This document shows positions 56,083 through 64,000 of a stretch of 64,000 nucleotides of DNA, piece after piece. Origin of the DNA: Candidatus Paraprochloron terpiosi LD05 (GTDB taxonomy: Bacteria > Cyanobacteriota > Cyanobacteriia > Cyanobacteriales > Prochloraceae). Position 1 is the first letter of the stretch; every line of letters starts with the position of its first letter. The stretch is taken from the NCBI GenBank assembly GCA_018141785.1, contig CP073341.1:1315118-1379117 (forward strand), read 5' to 3'. Under the pieces are notes generated by a model that saw only the letters and a program-made list of their open reading frames with translations, had not been told where the DNA came from and made no database searches. Position numbers and translations under genes: made by a program.

Positions 56083-56763
56083 ATGAATGCACTCCTGATT
56101 GCTGGATCTGATACGAATGCGGGTAAAACCGTATTAACTACCTCTTTGGCTGCTTATTGGCAGGTTTATCGAACTGAAAAAACTTTAGGACTGATGAAGC
56201 TGCTCCAAACAGGAAAGGGGGATAAGGAGTTATACCACCAGCTATTTAAGGACAATCCTTCTATAGAGATAATGACTCCCTTGTGCTTCCAAACTCCTGT
56301 CGCTCCCCCTCTAGCAGCAGCTATTGAAGGAAAATACATCGATTTAGGGCTGGTTTGGCAGGCTTTCATGAAGCTACAACAACAGTGTAGTTTTGTCTTG
56401 GTGGAAGCCTTGGGAGGGCTGGGTTCTCCTGTGAGTGAAGAACTTACGGTGGCAGATTTAGCAGGAGATTGGCGTTTACCAGTGGTTTTGGTGGTTCCGG
56501 TGCGGTTGGGGGCGATCGCCCAAGCTGTGGCGAATGTAGCTTTAGCCCGTCAGTCCAAGATTCTGCTGCGAGGTATAGTCCTCAGTTGCGTGACCAAGTC
56601 TTCAGAAGTAGAATTAGCTAATTGGGCACCCAGTCAGCTCATTCAATCTTTAACTAATGTGCCAGTTTTAGGAATTATACCCCATTTGGCGGATCCTACT
56701 GATTTGGATGAACTAGCTAAGGTGGCTGGTAATTTGGATTTGGGCCTTGCTATCACTAGCTAA
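56083..56763 (+). CDS. bioD: dethiobiotin synthase-like protein
   Basis: This 226-residue protein has a P-loop GSDTNAGKTVL, the MKLLQTGKGD substrate loop, VLVEALGGLGSPVSEELT (the E-G-x-G-G region) and a C-terminal PVLGIIPHL. It matches cyanobacterial BioD, which makes the ureido ring of dethiobiotin. The rest of the biotin genes are not here. It converges with the small fusion remnant at 56760, overlapping by 4 bp. Confidence 0.85.
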   Translation: MNALLIAGSDTNAGKTVLTTSLAAYWQVYRTEKTLGLMKLLQTGKGDKELYHQLFKDNPSIEIMTPLCFQTPVAPPLAAAIEGKYIDLGLVWQAFMKLQQQCSFVLVEALGGLGSPVSEELTVADLAGDWRLPVVLVVPVRLGAIAQAVANVALARQSKILLRGIVLSCVTKSSEVELANWAPSQLIQSLTNVPVLGIIPHLADPTDLDELAKVAGNLDLGLAITS

Positions 56764-56969
56764 CTTATCCAATCTTCCACTTTGAGGTTAGCAATCTGTC
56801 CAAAATCCAATAAATTTCGTGTAAGCAACACAGCAGCAGGATCATTTGCCAACGATCCTACAATTTTTTCCCACCACGGTGTTTGTACCGCCATAGGGAC
56901 TAAACTCTTGAGTTGTTGAACTTCAGCTTCTACCGCTGCCAATCTTCTCTCCAAATCAGTCGCTAACAT
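56760..56969 (-). pseudogene. antitoxin N-terminus fused in frame to a PIN-toxin C-terminus
   Basis: This 69-residue ORF has two unrelated halves. Residues 1-45 (LERRLAAVEAEVQQLKSLV, then PWWEKIVGSLANDPA) match small cyanobacterial antitoxins that end with a PWWE-x-I-x-G motif. Residues 46-69 (AVLLTRNLLDFGQIANLKV, then EDWIS) match the last strand and helix of VapC PIN toxins (TRNLRDF...G...EDW). An internal deletion of about 400 bp in a vapBC pair would make this in-frame join. The toxin active site is gone. Whether the product is made is unknown. Confidence 0.7.
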
Positions 56970-57060
56970 AAGAATAAGTTTCGCAATACTCTATTTTCTG
57001 CATTGTAACACAATAAACACCTCGACTGAACACCCCACCAGACTAACCCCATACCCCACG

Positions 57061-57888
57061 TTATAGTATCTTTTCTAGCCCATAAACAAGGGATTGGAGT
57101 TGGGTAACTTTGCGAATAGCCAACAAAACTCCGGGCATATAACAGGAGCGATCGCTGGTATCGTGGCGGAGGGTATAAATTTGTCCAGGAGCGCCGAAGA
57201 TTACTTCTTGATGAGCAATTAAACCCGGTAGGCGCACACTGTGGATGCGAATATTCTCCTCAGCAAGGCTTCCTCTGGCACCAGGGAGTTTTTCTGTTTC
57301 TTTAACCACCGTCTGGTTATAGGTTTTCCCCAAACCAGCTAACATTTCAGCTGTTTTAATGGCTGTTCCTGAGGGAGCGTCCGCTTTTTGGTTGTGGTGC
57401 AGTTCGATTATTTCCACATGCTCGAAGTATTTGGAAGCGGAAATTGCTGCTTGTTGGAGTAAAACCATCCCAATGGAGAAATTGGGGATTATGAGCGCTC
57501 CTGTGCTAGCTTTGGCAGCAAATTCTCCTAAGTCTTGAATTTGTTCGGAATCTAATCCCGTGGTTCCCACTACCGGACGTACTCCATAGGCGATCGCGCT
57601 CCTCACGTTCTCATAAACCCCATCTGGGTGGGTAAAATCCACCATCACTCCTTGGACTTTTTCCTGGGTAGCAAGCACCAGGATGCTTTGCAGGTCGTTA
57701 ACAACGGGTATTTGTAGAGTTCCGCATCCTGCTATTTCCCCTATATCTTGACCTTGGTAATTAGGATTGTTATCTACTGCTCCCACTAACATCAAGTCTT
57801 CAGCTTGGGATACTGCTTTGATTACTTCTTTACCCATTTTACCACCAGCACCGTTTACTACTACTGGGATAGGAGATTCATCTGCCAT
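57061..57888 (-). CDS. dapB: 4-hydroxy-tetrahydrodipicolinate reductase
   Basis: This 275-residue enzyme has the nucleotide-binding [32 protein letters not shown], the catalytic [15 protein letters not shown] and SIGMVLL. It is a step of lysine/diaminopimelate synthesis. All residues look intact. Confidence 0.96.
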   Translation of the reverse strand: MADESPIPVVVNGAGGKMGKEVIKAVSQAEDLMLVGAVDNNPNYQGQDIGEIAGCGTLQIPVVNDLQSILVLATQEKVQGVMVDFTHPDGVYENVRSAIAYGVRPVVGTTGLDSEQIQDLGEFAAKASTGALIIPNFSIGMVLLQQAAISASKYFEHVEIIELHHNQKADAPSGTAIKTAEMLAGLGKTYNQTVVKETEKLPGARGSLAEENIRIHSVRLPGLIAHQEVIFGAPGQIYTLRHDTSDRSCYMPGVLLAIRKVTQLQSLVYGLEKIL

Positions 57889-57960
57889 TAGATTACCTTT
57901 GAACGATTCTTATAATATAGCGCTGCGGGCGGGTGACATGATTTTTAGTAAAATTTGTGC

Positions 57961-57985
57961 AAATTTAACACTCTGTGTTAAATTT
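57961..57985. promoter_or_regulatory. perfect 11-bp inverted repeat, operator-like
   Basis: AAATTTAACAC-TCT-GTGTTAAATTT is a perfect palindrome with a 3-bp centre. It lies 37 bp before the ATG of the fusion ORF at 58023 and about 70 bp upstream of the divergent dapB start. Symmetry, AT-rich arms and position suit a dimeric repressor site. No T-tract follows, so it is not a typical terminator. Confidence 0.55.
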
Positions 57986-58022
57986 AATGTATTGATTTAT
58001 AGAATTTAAGTAATTCACAACC

Positions 58023-59375
58023 ATGTACGTTAATTATCCCACATGCAGTTGTTGCAATCCTATTTTTAATCATTTTCTCGTCCAACTCATCCGTCGCAAG
58101 TTTCTACAGGGTACGAAAGCCTTTACCGCAGCCATAACAGGTGGTTACCAGCTAGGGAAGCCCTTGGCAGCAGCCGTAACAGGAAGTGGTTCTCAGCTAG
58201 GGAAAGCCCAAGCAGAGGGCGTTCAAGTTCTGAAGGAAGAGAATCAGGGAACGACCCAATCCGATGTCTCCCCGGTGACGATCTATGTGGCTCAGAAAAT
58301 TATCACGATGGAAGCTGCCCAACCGGAAGTAAAACCAGTAACGTCGAAAGAAGGCGATACCATCCGCCCAGCAGTGTCAGTGCAAGGGGATACTATCCTT
58401 GCTGTGGGCAACCTGGAACAAGTGAAGAAGGCATTGCAGGAATTAGGCATAGATGACTACACCATTGATAATACCTTTGAAGATAAATTCATCCTTCCCA
58501 TTTGGGGTTGTGTATTTGAGGGTCAAAAATTTGAGGCTCCCAATGATACCAACCAATCAGAAGTAGTTCAGGCTGAACCTGAATTTGACCCGAAGGCAGT
58601 CAACCTTGCAGACATAGCAATAGCGCGGGGTTTTCGTTCTAAAAAAATAAGTAAGTTAATTACAATTGCTGCCACACTTCTCACTCTCATCCCCAATACA
58701 AAAGGGCACTCTGCTCATGCTGTCACTAATACTATTTTACAGCCAACTTCTGTTAGTTCAACGTTATTGGAAACCGTGAGATTGGGTTTCAGGCGCTTAA
58801 TTGACCAAACTGGTCTAATTGACGAAACTGGTACGTCAGTAAGTTATACCAGTGGGGTTGATGATTTTACAAGTATAGTTAACACTGCCAGACATAACGG
58901 TGTTTTTTTCAGTTCCCGTAGACGATTCCGTGACAACACTTCATGGGCTAATAACATTACAAATCTCCCAGTTAGCTTGACTTTTGACCTAGGCGATTCC
59001 TACAGCATCAATAAATTTGCGCTTTGGAATGAGAATGGTACTGACGCAATAAATAACTTTGAGTTATTCGCCGATAACGATAATAATTTTGATAATGGAA
59101 GAGGAACTTCATTATTAAGAAGTAGTGCAAATATGGTTCCCAATAACTCTTTAGCTCAGGTATTTAGTTTCGCGGCCACCCAAGCTCAATATGTTCATTT
59201 ACAGATTAACAGTAATCATGGTCGTGAGGGTTTTATAGCCCCTGGGGAAGTAGCTTTTGCTGAAGTACCTTTTGAGTTTGGTCCCATACCAGGAATTATT
59301 GGTATAGTAGCAGTAGGAGGTATCAATTACTTCCGGAATAAAAAAAGGGGGAAGGGGGAAAGGGGAGATAACTAA
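58023..59375 (+). CDS. fused ORF: amidohydrolase N-terminal fragment joined to a PFE-CTERM surface protein
   Basis: The 450-codon ORF is a composite. Residues 20-85 contain a twin-arginine-like RRKFLQ followed by a small-residue stretch. Residues about 85-165 read VTIYVAQKIITMEAAQPEVK, TILAVGNLEQVKKALQELG and TIDNTFEDKFILP, the N-terminal beta domain of YtcJ-like amidohydrolases; the catalytic barrel is absent. From about residue 213 (KLITIAATLLTLIPNTKGHS) a second signal-peptide-like segment starts. It leads into a discoidin-like domain (SLTFDLGDSYSINKFALWNE) and a VPFEFGPIPGIIGIVAVGG tail with KKRGK, a PFE-CTERM-type sorting signal. It is probably two genes joined by deletion; the original start of the second may be lost. 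Confidence 0.65.
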   Translation: MYVNYPTCSCCNPIFNHFLVQLIRRKFLQGTKAFTAAITGGYQLGKPLAAAVTGSGSQLGKAQAEGVQVLKEENQGTTQSDVSPVTIYVAQKIITMEAAQPEVKPVTSKEGDTIRPAVSVQGDTILAVGNLEQVKKALQELGIDDYTIDNTFEDKFILPIWGCVFEGQKFEAPNDTNQSEVVQAEPEFDPKAVNLADIAIARGFRSKKISKLITIAATLLTLIPNTKGHSAHAVTNTILQPTSVSSTLLETVRLGFRRLIDQTGLIDETGTSVSYTSGVDDFTSIVNTARHNGVFFSSRRRFRDNTSWANNITNLPVSLTFDLGDSYSINKFALWNENGTDAINNFELFADNDNNFDNGRGTSLLRSSANMVPNNSLAQVFSFAATQAQYVHLQINSNHGREGFIAPGEVAFAEVPFEFGPIPGIIGIVAVGGINYFRNKKRGKGERGDN

Positions 59376-59383
59376 TAACTGTT

Positions 59384-60250
59384 TCAACCTTTTAATAACC
59401 AAAATCCGGCGAAGGAGGTAGATTCTGGGGTAGATTGGATGGCGAGGAAATGGACTTGGTTGGCTTTTTCCTTAGCATCAGTGAATCCTTTCCCCTCCTT
59501 CAGGGTAGCCGAATCCGTTAGATTGGCTAAAATCCAGCTATCACTGACTCCTGTTTCCAAACGTACTTTAGGTTGTTTCCCTCCTTCAAATTCTAAGTAA
59601 GCCATTTCTAAGCCCGACATCCAACCAGCTAAAGGAAGAGCGCGGTTGGAGAAAACAAGGAATCCGGGAATTTTGGCATCGGGGGTTAAACCAGCTAATT
59701 CCAGGGGAAATGCTTCCCCAAAAGCAATATCCCACTGATTCATTTCTGTAAAAGCTGCTCCTTCCAGGGTGACAAATGCCCATTTATCTCCCTTATCCCC
59801 TCTAACAGCTTCTGGTAAGGGAATGGCATTCAGCCCCGGATATTGAACAGAAGCGGAATGAGCAGCAGTGGGGTCGTATCCCGGTTGCTGGGGATAGAAA
59901 TGCTCCAACCTTTGTGCTAGCCAGCGCTCCAAAGCATAGGTACGGCGACTGGGCACCGGGAGGATACCCAGCTCGTTGCAGGCTTTGGTTATCATATTAT
60001 TCATCTGTCGGCGGAAAAAGCGAATTTTTTGCGCCCCTTGAGGTGCAGTGGCTATGGCTTTTGCCAACGCTTCTCGTAAAAAGAGAGAGTTGACGGTATT
60101 GTGGGAGCAAAACTGAGAGTATTTAAAGAGACTATCTGGATCTTGGTTTACCTTTAAGGGGCTTTCGCAGATTAACACTTCCCACACTTTCTTCTCGTTT
60201 TCATCTCGGAGGGGGCGGGAGTAAAAGTCTAGTTCCCAAATCGCTTGCAT
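59384..60250 (-). CDS. Tab2/Atab2-family RNA-binding protein
   Basis: This 288-residue protein begins MQAIWELDFYSRPLRDENEK, the hallmark of the family (DUF1092). It continues with FFRRQMNNMITKAC, RRTYALERWLAQR and a C-terminal FLAIQSTPESTSFAGFWLL. In algae and plants, Tab2/Atab2 activates translation of photosystem I (psaB) mRNA. A similar role in cyanobacteria is inferred. It converges with the fused ORF at 58023 (8 bp apart). Confidence 0.9.
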   Translation of the reverse strand: MQAIWELDFYSRPLRDENEKKVWEVLICESPLKVNQDPDSLFKYSQFCSHNTVNSLFLREALAKAIATAPQGAQKIRFFRRQMNNMITKACNELGILPVPSRRTYALERWLAQRLEHFYPQQPGYDPTAAHSASVQYPGLNAIPLPEAVRGDKGDKWAFVTLEGAAFTEMNQWDIAFGEAFPLELAGLTPDAKIPGFLVFSNRALPLAGWMSGLEMAYLEFEGGKQPKVRLETGVSDSWILANLTDSATLKEGKGFTDAKEKANQVHFLAIQSTPESTSFAGFWLLKG

Positions 60251-60260
60251 AGGATTTAAA

Positions 60261-60590
60261 ATGATGACTGACGCTGATTATGGTATAGTATTGGTAACTG
60301 CTGCTTCCCAAAAAGAGGCAGAAACCATCGCTCGAGCTTTGCTGGAAGCTAAATTAGCTGCTTGTGTAGCTATAACTCCTGTGGAGTCTTTCTATGTTTG
60401 GCAAGGTAAAATGAACTGTGACAGGGAATGGCAACTGACAATTAAAACCAATTTAAGTTTATTTGAGGCTATAGCGGCGAAAATTAAAGCAATCCATTCC
60501 TATGAAGTACCGGAAATTATCGCCTTGCCTATTGTAGCCGGAACTTCCTCCTATCTCAATTGGATTGGGGAAAATACCCAGACTCATTAA
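60261..60590 (+). CDS. cutA: divalent-cation tolerance protein CutA
   Basis: This 109-residue protein has YGIVLVTAASQKEAETIARALLE, KLAACVAITP, FYVWQGK and SYEVPEIIALPIVAGTSSYLNWI. It matches the trimeric CutA1 family. It is implicated in metal tolerance, though the mechanism is unclear. It converges with the cupin gene, overlapping by 4 bp. Confidence 0.93.
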   Translation: MMTDADYGIVLVTAASQKEAETIARALLEAKLAACVAITPVESFYVWQGKMNCDREWQLTIKTNLSLFEAIAAKIKAIHSYEVPEIIALPIVAGTSSYLNWIGENTQTH

Positions 60591-60940
60591 TCTTCTTCTG
60601 GAAAACGGATAATATCCTCATCCCCCAGATATTCCCCATTTTGCACTTCAATAATTACCAAAGGAATTACTCCGGGATTTTCTACTCTGTGGGGGGTTTT
60701 GATAGGAACGTAGGTGGATTGTTTGGGAGTCAAAAGGGCGGTTTTCCCATCGCAAATTACTTTCGCGGTACCAGAAACAACGATCCAATGTTCGCTGCGA
60801 TGGTAGTGCATTTGGGTACTGATATGATGTCCCGGTTTCACTTCAATGCGATTGATCCGGTAGTGTTCCCCTTCTTCTAAGACTGTTACTTTCCCCCAGG
60901 GAGGTACCCTGGTGGCTTGGGTTTCCCGCTCGTCACTCAT
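60587..60940 (-). CDS. cupin-domain protein (mannose-6-phosphate isomerase type II-like)
   Basis: I choose the ATG at 60940 since AAGGAGG lies 8 bases before it; this gives 117 residues. The sequence is a single cupin: PPWGKVTVLEEGEHYRINRI, HYHRSEHWIVVSGTAKV with the metal-binding H-x-H and Glu, and PHRVENPG with the last His. It matches the stand-alone C-terminal cupin of GMP/PMI type II. It may isomerise mannose-6-phosphate. Confidence 0.85.
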   Translation of the reverse strand: MSDERETQATRVPPWGKVTVLEEGEHYRINRIEVKPGHHISTQMHYHRSEHWIVVSGTAKVICDGKTALLTPKQSTYVPIKTPHRVENPGVIPLVIIEVQNGEYLGDEDIIRFPEED

Positions 60941-61026
60941 AAATACGCCTCCTTGCAGGAATAATATAACATGACGGGGAGATGAGCTAACATAGGAAAG
61001 CACGATTGTTCCTAACAAACTAAGAA

Positions 61027-61980
61027 ATGCAGATTCTGGATTCAGAAAAATGGCCTCCTTTACCTCAACCGCGCCCTTTGTTGGCTATCGGTCACGGGAC
61101 GAGAGATAACCAGGGGCGACAAACTTTCCTGGATTTTGTCGCCGCTTATGGGAAGTTGGACAGTTCCCGCCCCGTAGTGAGTGGCTTTCTGGAATTGACG
61201 ACTCCTACTATTCAAGATGCAGTTGACCATTGCGTGGAGTCTGGATATAGGGAACTATCAGTACTGCCGATACTTTTGTTTGCGGCGCGGCACAATAAGT
61301 TTGACGTCACCAATGAATTGGACAAAGCCAGACAACGGCACCCCGAAGTAAAATTCCACTACGGTCGTCATTTTGGCATTACTCCCGGCATTCTCCAACT
61401 GTGGCACCATCGTCTGAACCAACTGGATACACCTGAACATAACCCACAAGGCATTACTCGTGACAAAACAGTGTTACTGTTTGTCGGGAGGGGTTCTAGC
61501 GATCCGGATGCTAATGGGGATGTGGCGAAAATGGCTCGGGTTCTTTGGGAAGGGAGCGGCTATCAAACCGTAGAAACTTGCTTTATCGGCATTACTCATC
61601 CCAGAATAGAGGAGGGGTTCCGTCGGGCGAACTTTTACCAACCCCGACGCATTATTGTTGTGCCATACTTCTTGTTTAAAGGAGTGCTAATACATAAGGT
61701 AGTTTCAATATGTAATGAGATGCAGCAAAAATATCCAAACATAGACATAAAATGTTTACCAGAAATGGGGATTCAGCCTCAACTACTGCATATTTTGCGG
61801 GAGCGAGAAATGGAAATCCAGTTGGGACAAGTACAAATGAACTGCGAAATGTGTAAGTTTCGGATGGTGGCGGGAGTTGAGAATGGTCACGGACATCACC
61901 ATCATCACCATCACCACCATACCCCTGACTCTTATGAGAACATAGAACAATATCATCACAAAATCTGGCAAGTACCATGA
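61027..61980 (+). CDS. sirohydrochlorin chelatase CbiX-type with His-rich tail
   Basis: This 317-residue protein has two CbiX half-domains: [20 protein letters not shown] and HNKFDV in the first, [18 protein letters not shown] and [12 protein letters not shown] in the second. It ends with a Cys pair (CEMCKF) and a run of nine His (GHG then His9). The long form inserts cobalt or iron into sirohydrochlorin; the His tail suggests metal storage or binding. It is followed by sipA with a 4-bp ATGA overlap. Confidence 0.88.
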   Translation: MQILDSEKWPPLPQPRPLLAIGHGTRDNQGRQTFLDFVAAYGKLDSSRPVVSGFLELTTPTIQDAVDHCVESGYRELSVLPILLFAARHNKFDVTNELDKARQRHPEVKFHYGRHFGITPGILQLWHHRLNQLDTPEHNPQGITRDKTVLLFVGRGSSDPDANGDVAKMARVLWEGSGYQTVETCFIGITHPRIEEGFRRANFYQPRRIIVVPYFLFKGVLIHKVVSICNEMQQKYPNIDIKCLPEMGIQPQLLHILREREMEIQLGQVQMNCEMCKFRMVAGVENGHGHHHHHHHHHTPDSYENIEQYHHKIWQVP

Positions 61981-62198
61981 GTGAGCAAAAATTAGCTGTT
62001 GGGGATAAAGTGAAAGTAGTGGCATTGCCTAAGTATTTGAAGACAGCGGAACCAATGCCCATGCTACGTCCTGCTGATATTATCCCAGTAGGAGAAGAAG
62101 GAGTGGTAGTAGATCGTCGTCCTGGTGGTTATTGGGGGGTTCGTTTTGCTCGGGGTGCTTTCTTAATGGAGAGTCAATATCTGGAACTTGTAGAATGA
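61977..62198 (+). CDS. sipA: regulatory protein SipA
   Basis: This 73-residue protein has [20 protein letters not shown] and [20 protein letters not shown] then [14 protein letters not shown]. It matches SipA (ssl3451 type, formerly DUF3148), a small SH3-like protein that binds the NblS/Hik33 sensor kinase and modulates stress signalling. The gene overlaps cbiX by 4 bp upstream and the following gene by 4 bp downstream, so all three form one translationally coupled unit. Confidence 0.88.
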   Translation: MSEQKLAVGDKVKVVALPKYLKTAEPMPMLRPADIIPVGEEGVVVDRRPGGYWGVRFARGAFLMESQYLELVE

Positions 62199-63160
62199 AA
62201 GGTTGCACGACTTTTTTCTTAGCATTAATTATCTTAGCTGGTGCTGGGGGTTATTTTTGGTGGAATAGGGAGGGGGTAGGAAAAACGGTAATCCCCCAGG
62301 AAATTAAAGTAACGGAAATATCTAGCGAAGAAAAGCGAGATCAACTGCTCAACTCAGTAACGCCAGGAAAATTAGATGCTGCTGTCAACAGTTTTGACGT
62401 TACCAGTGGAGTTATTAAGGAGTTGGTCTCGGAGTTGAATCGCAATTTTGGCGACAGTTTGAAGATAGTACAAACTCTGAGAGAAAATCTGGATCCAGAT
62501 AATCTTTTGAATTTGCAGTATAGTAGTGCTATTCTGGGTAAAGAAAGCAATGAGGAACAACTGCGCAAAGCTAGAGAAAAGTGGGCGATCGCTATCTTAG
62601 GGTATCAACAACAAAACTTTGCCTTTACACCAGATGGAGTTATCGAACTCAACGGTCAAACTTATGGGAAACTGAAGAGTAGTATTGAGCAGCAGTTAGA
62701 AATTGAAAATGCTGTTAATTATGCTTCTACCATTTTACCAGCAGATAAATTGAACTTGGCGATCGCCAACTTTAAGGGGACGAGAAAAGTACTCAAGAAT
62801 ATGGTAAACGATTTGGTGTGGGAATTGCCCAATGAAGCAGAAAAGGGAAGCCCAGCTTTTGCTCAGACTTATCGTCAGAACCGCTTACGGGTAATTGAAG
62901 CCATAAAGCAAACTTTGGCAGAAGATACCAGTTTAAAGTTGGATTTTGGTGGAGCGATCGGGGAAACCCTCAAAGAGGAACCGTCGGAATTTCGCCAAGC
63001 TAAGTTAGCATGGATGGAAGCAATCTATTTGTACCAGCTTCGCAAGCAACAAGAAGTTCCTATCATTACTACTGGGGGATATTTAATCACATCCGGAGCC
63101 ACCAATTATCCCTTACAATATGATATCAGAGAAAACCTGGGTTTGAATTACGTACCATGA
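62195..63160 (+). CDS. hypothetical membrane-anchored protein, third gene of the cbiX-sipA unit
   Basis: Its ATG overlaps the sipA stop (ATGA), giving 321 residues; an in-frame start further up lies inside sipA and is rejected. It has one N-terminal membrane helix (about residues 6-24), a polar linker, and two similar helical halves. Half one reads LDAAVNSFDVTSGVIKELVSELN...LREN; half two reads LNLAIANFKGTRKVLKNMVNDLVWEL. They look like an internal duplication. Its function is unknown; the coupling to sipA suggests a link with NblS signalling or membrane stress, but this is inference. Confidence 0.65.
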   Translation: MKGCTTFFLALIILAGAGGYFWWNREGVGKTVIPQEIKVTEISSEEKRDQLLNSVTPGKLDAAVNSFDVTSGVIKELVSELNRNFGDSLKIVQTLRENLDPDNLLNLQYSSAILGKESNEEQLRKAREKWAIAILGYQQQNFAFTPDGVIELNGQTYGKLKSSIEQQLEIENAVNYASTILPADKLNLAIANFKGTRKVLKNMVNDLVWELPNEAEKGSPAFAQTYRQNRLRVIEAIKQTLAEDTSLKLDFGGAIGETLKEEPSEFRQAKLAWMEAIYLYQLRKQQEVPIITTGGYLITSGATNYPLQYDIRENLGLNYVP

Positions 63161-63199
63161 CAGTACAAGTGAGAAATGCAGCAAGATGGAACAGTACCC

Positions 63200-63260
63200 T
63201 GCTAAACCAATACTGTAGGTTGGGCCTAAGGCCCACTGTCGGGGTGGGTTTCACCACGGT
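63200..63260. repeat. dispersed GGGCCTAAGGCCCACTGTCGGGG repeat
   Basis: GGGCCTAAGGCCCACTGTCG at about 63220 is shared with about 52760. Its GGGCCTAAGGCCC core is palindromic. The copies lie in spacers, here between the hypothetical gene and rnc. Confidence 0.75.
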
Positions 63261-63316
63261 AGATCACTTGCTACGATATAATTTCTAGGGGCGAAATTGA
63301 AGAAGTAAAGACTAAA

Positions 63317-64000
63317 ATGCATCAACTTTTAATTTTCAACGACAAAGAATTATTGCGTCGTGCTTTAACTCACCGATCTTATGTCAATGAGAATCCTCGT
63401 GAAAGGGGAGATAACGAACGATTAGAGTTTCTTGGCGATGGAATTCTCAATTTCATCAGTGGTGATTATTTATATCAACTCGAGCCTGAAATGGACGAGG
63501 GTAAAATGACACAGCTCCGGGCAGCCCTGGTTGATGAAAAACAGCTGGCTCAATTCGCAATTCAAATCGGATTGCCCTCCAAAATGCGCTTAGGACAAGG
63601 TGTAATTCAACAAAATGGCCGCCAGAATAAAAATTTGTTGAGCAGTACCTTTGAAGCAGTTGTGGGAGCTTACTATTTAGATCATGATCGGGATATGGAA
63701 ACACTTCGCCCCTTGGTAGAAGAATTGTTTGACTCTGTGCTTCAAGACATTGTTGGAGTTCGTTTAAACTCAAAAAATCTATTGCAGGAATTTGTTCAAG
63801 CTCATATTGTCAATGCAAAGGAGCCACCCAAATATTCAACGATGCAAACAGGTGGAACAGATAATAAGCCAGAGTTTACGTCTAGAGTTTCTGTAAATAA
63901 TAAATTCCTGGGGGAAGGTAGAGGCAAAACTAAGAAAGAGGCAGAAAAGCAAGCTGCTGAGAACGCCCTAGCAAAATTAAAGAAACCAAAATTCAAGAAA
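63317..64000 (+). CDS. rnc: ribonuclease III (3' end outside the window)
   Basis: The frame from ATG 63317 is open to the window edge (228 codons). The nuclease domain has the signature NERLEFLGDGILNFIS with catalytic Glu and Asp residues, and the second acidic site in STFEAVVGAYYLD. The double-stranded RNA-binding domain starts at about residue 155 (NLLQEFVQAH) and has GEGRGKTKKEAEKQAAENAL. It cleaves double-stranded RNA in rRNA and mRNA maturation. Confidence 0.95.
   Translation, partial: MHQLLIFNDKELLRRALTHRSYVNENPRERGDNERLEFLGDGILNFISGDYLYQLEPEMDEGKMTQLRAALVDEKQLAQFAIQIGLPSKMRLGQGVIQQNGRQNKNLLSSTFEAVVGAYYLDHDRDMETLRPLVEELFDSVLQDIVGVRLNSKNLLQEFVQAHIVNAKEPPKYSTMQTGGTDNKPEFTSRVSVNNKFLGEGRGKTKKEAEKQAAENALAKLKKPKFKK

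Noticed and set aside
62132-62194. Upstream start for the third gene of the cbiX-sipA unit
   Set aside because: It would lie within sipA; the ATGA overlap gives a better start followed by a membrane helix.

Overview
The window is a piece of a cyanobacterial chromosome. Diagnostic genes are psbH and psbN (photosystem II), the split RNA polymerase genes rpoC1 and rpoC2, ycf46, a CPP1-like protein, a Tab2/Atab2-type psaB translation factor, sipA, a BicA-type bicarbonate transporter, KGK-domain proteins, a four-cysteine kinase remnant, and many GCGATCGC (HIP1) sites. Heptamer tandem repeats, dispersed CAGAGGCACAGAG-type repeats and broken genes suggest a filamentous, repeat-rich genome. I cannot name the species.

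Layout. 0-11 kb: ycf46 (5' cut), SH3 protein, CPP1-like protein, a response regulator broken by an in-frame TAG, tatA, psbH/psbN, a Uma2 nuclease, recJ, a frameshifted DUF58 gene, a CmpX-like channel, a heptose kinase-like PfkB protein and an HNH nuclease. 11-16.5 kb: a coiled-coil membrane protein built on a 45-bp minisatellite, two KGK paralogs (one with an in-frame TAG), a dynamin-like GTPase, an RDD protein and an Rpn-type nuclease. 16.6-19.8 kb: pntAB. 19.8-23.6 kb: a 164-bp tandem repeat array followed by a three-gene operon (ExbB/MotA-like channel with a coiled-coil tail plus two different ExbD-like subunits) and an internally deleted kinase/formylglycine-enzyme gene. 23.5-31 kb: thiS-thiE, tRNA-Ser(UGA), a graveyard of gene relics, hflX, a DUF3465 protein, a HAD phosphatase and hisD. 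30.8-42.1 kb: rpsT-tatD-rpoB-rpoC1-rpoC2, with a TnpB relic inside the rpoB-rpoC1 spacer. 42.3-48.7 kb: bicA-like, a DUF6464 protein, fmt, mutL, an ABM-like protein and a secreted cyclase-family protein. 48.7-52.9 kb: accessory debris (DUF1294 protein, EamA/Uma2 chimera, broken vapBC, transposase-like remnant). 52.9-64 kb: pyrC, lepB, prs, bioD, a toxin-antitoxin fusion remnant, dapB, a fused amidohydrolase/PFE-CTERM ORF, tab2, cutA, a cupin, cbiX-sipA-hypothetical, and rnc (3' cut).

The core genes are intact and ordinary: transcription, photosynthesis accessory, NADPH balance, carbon uptake, biosynthesis and repair. They are interspersed with at least ten broken or chimeric genes whose breakpoints can often be read directly. 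The best candidate for an undescribed system is the tripartite membrane operon at 20.6-23.1 kb. Its two ExbD-like subunits differ at the residue that normally carries protons (Ser22 in one, Asp22 in the other), which suggests an asymmetric ion-driven stator.
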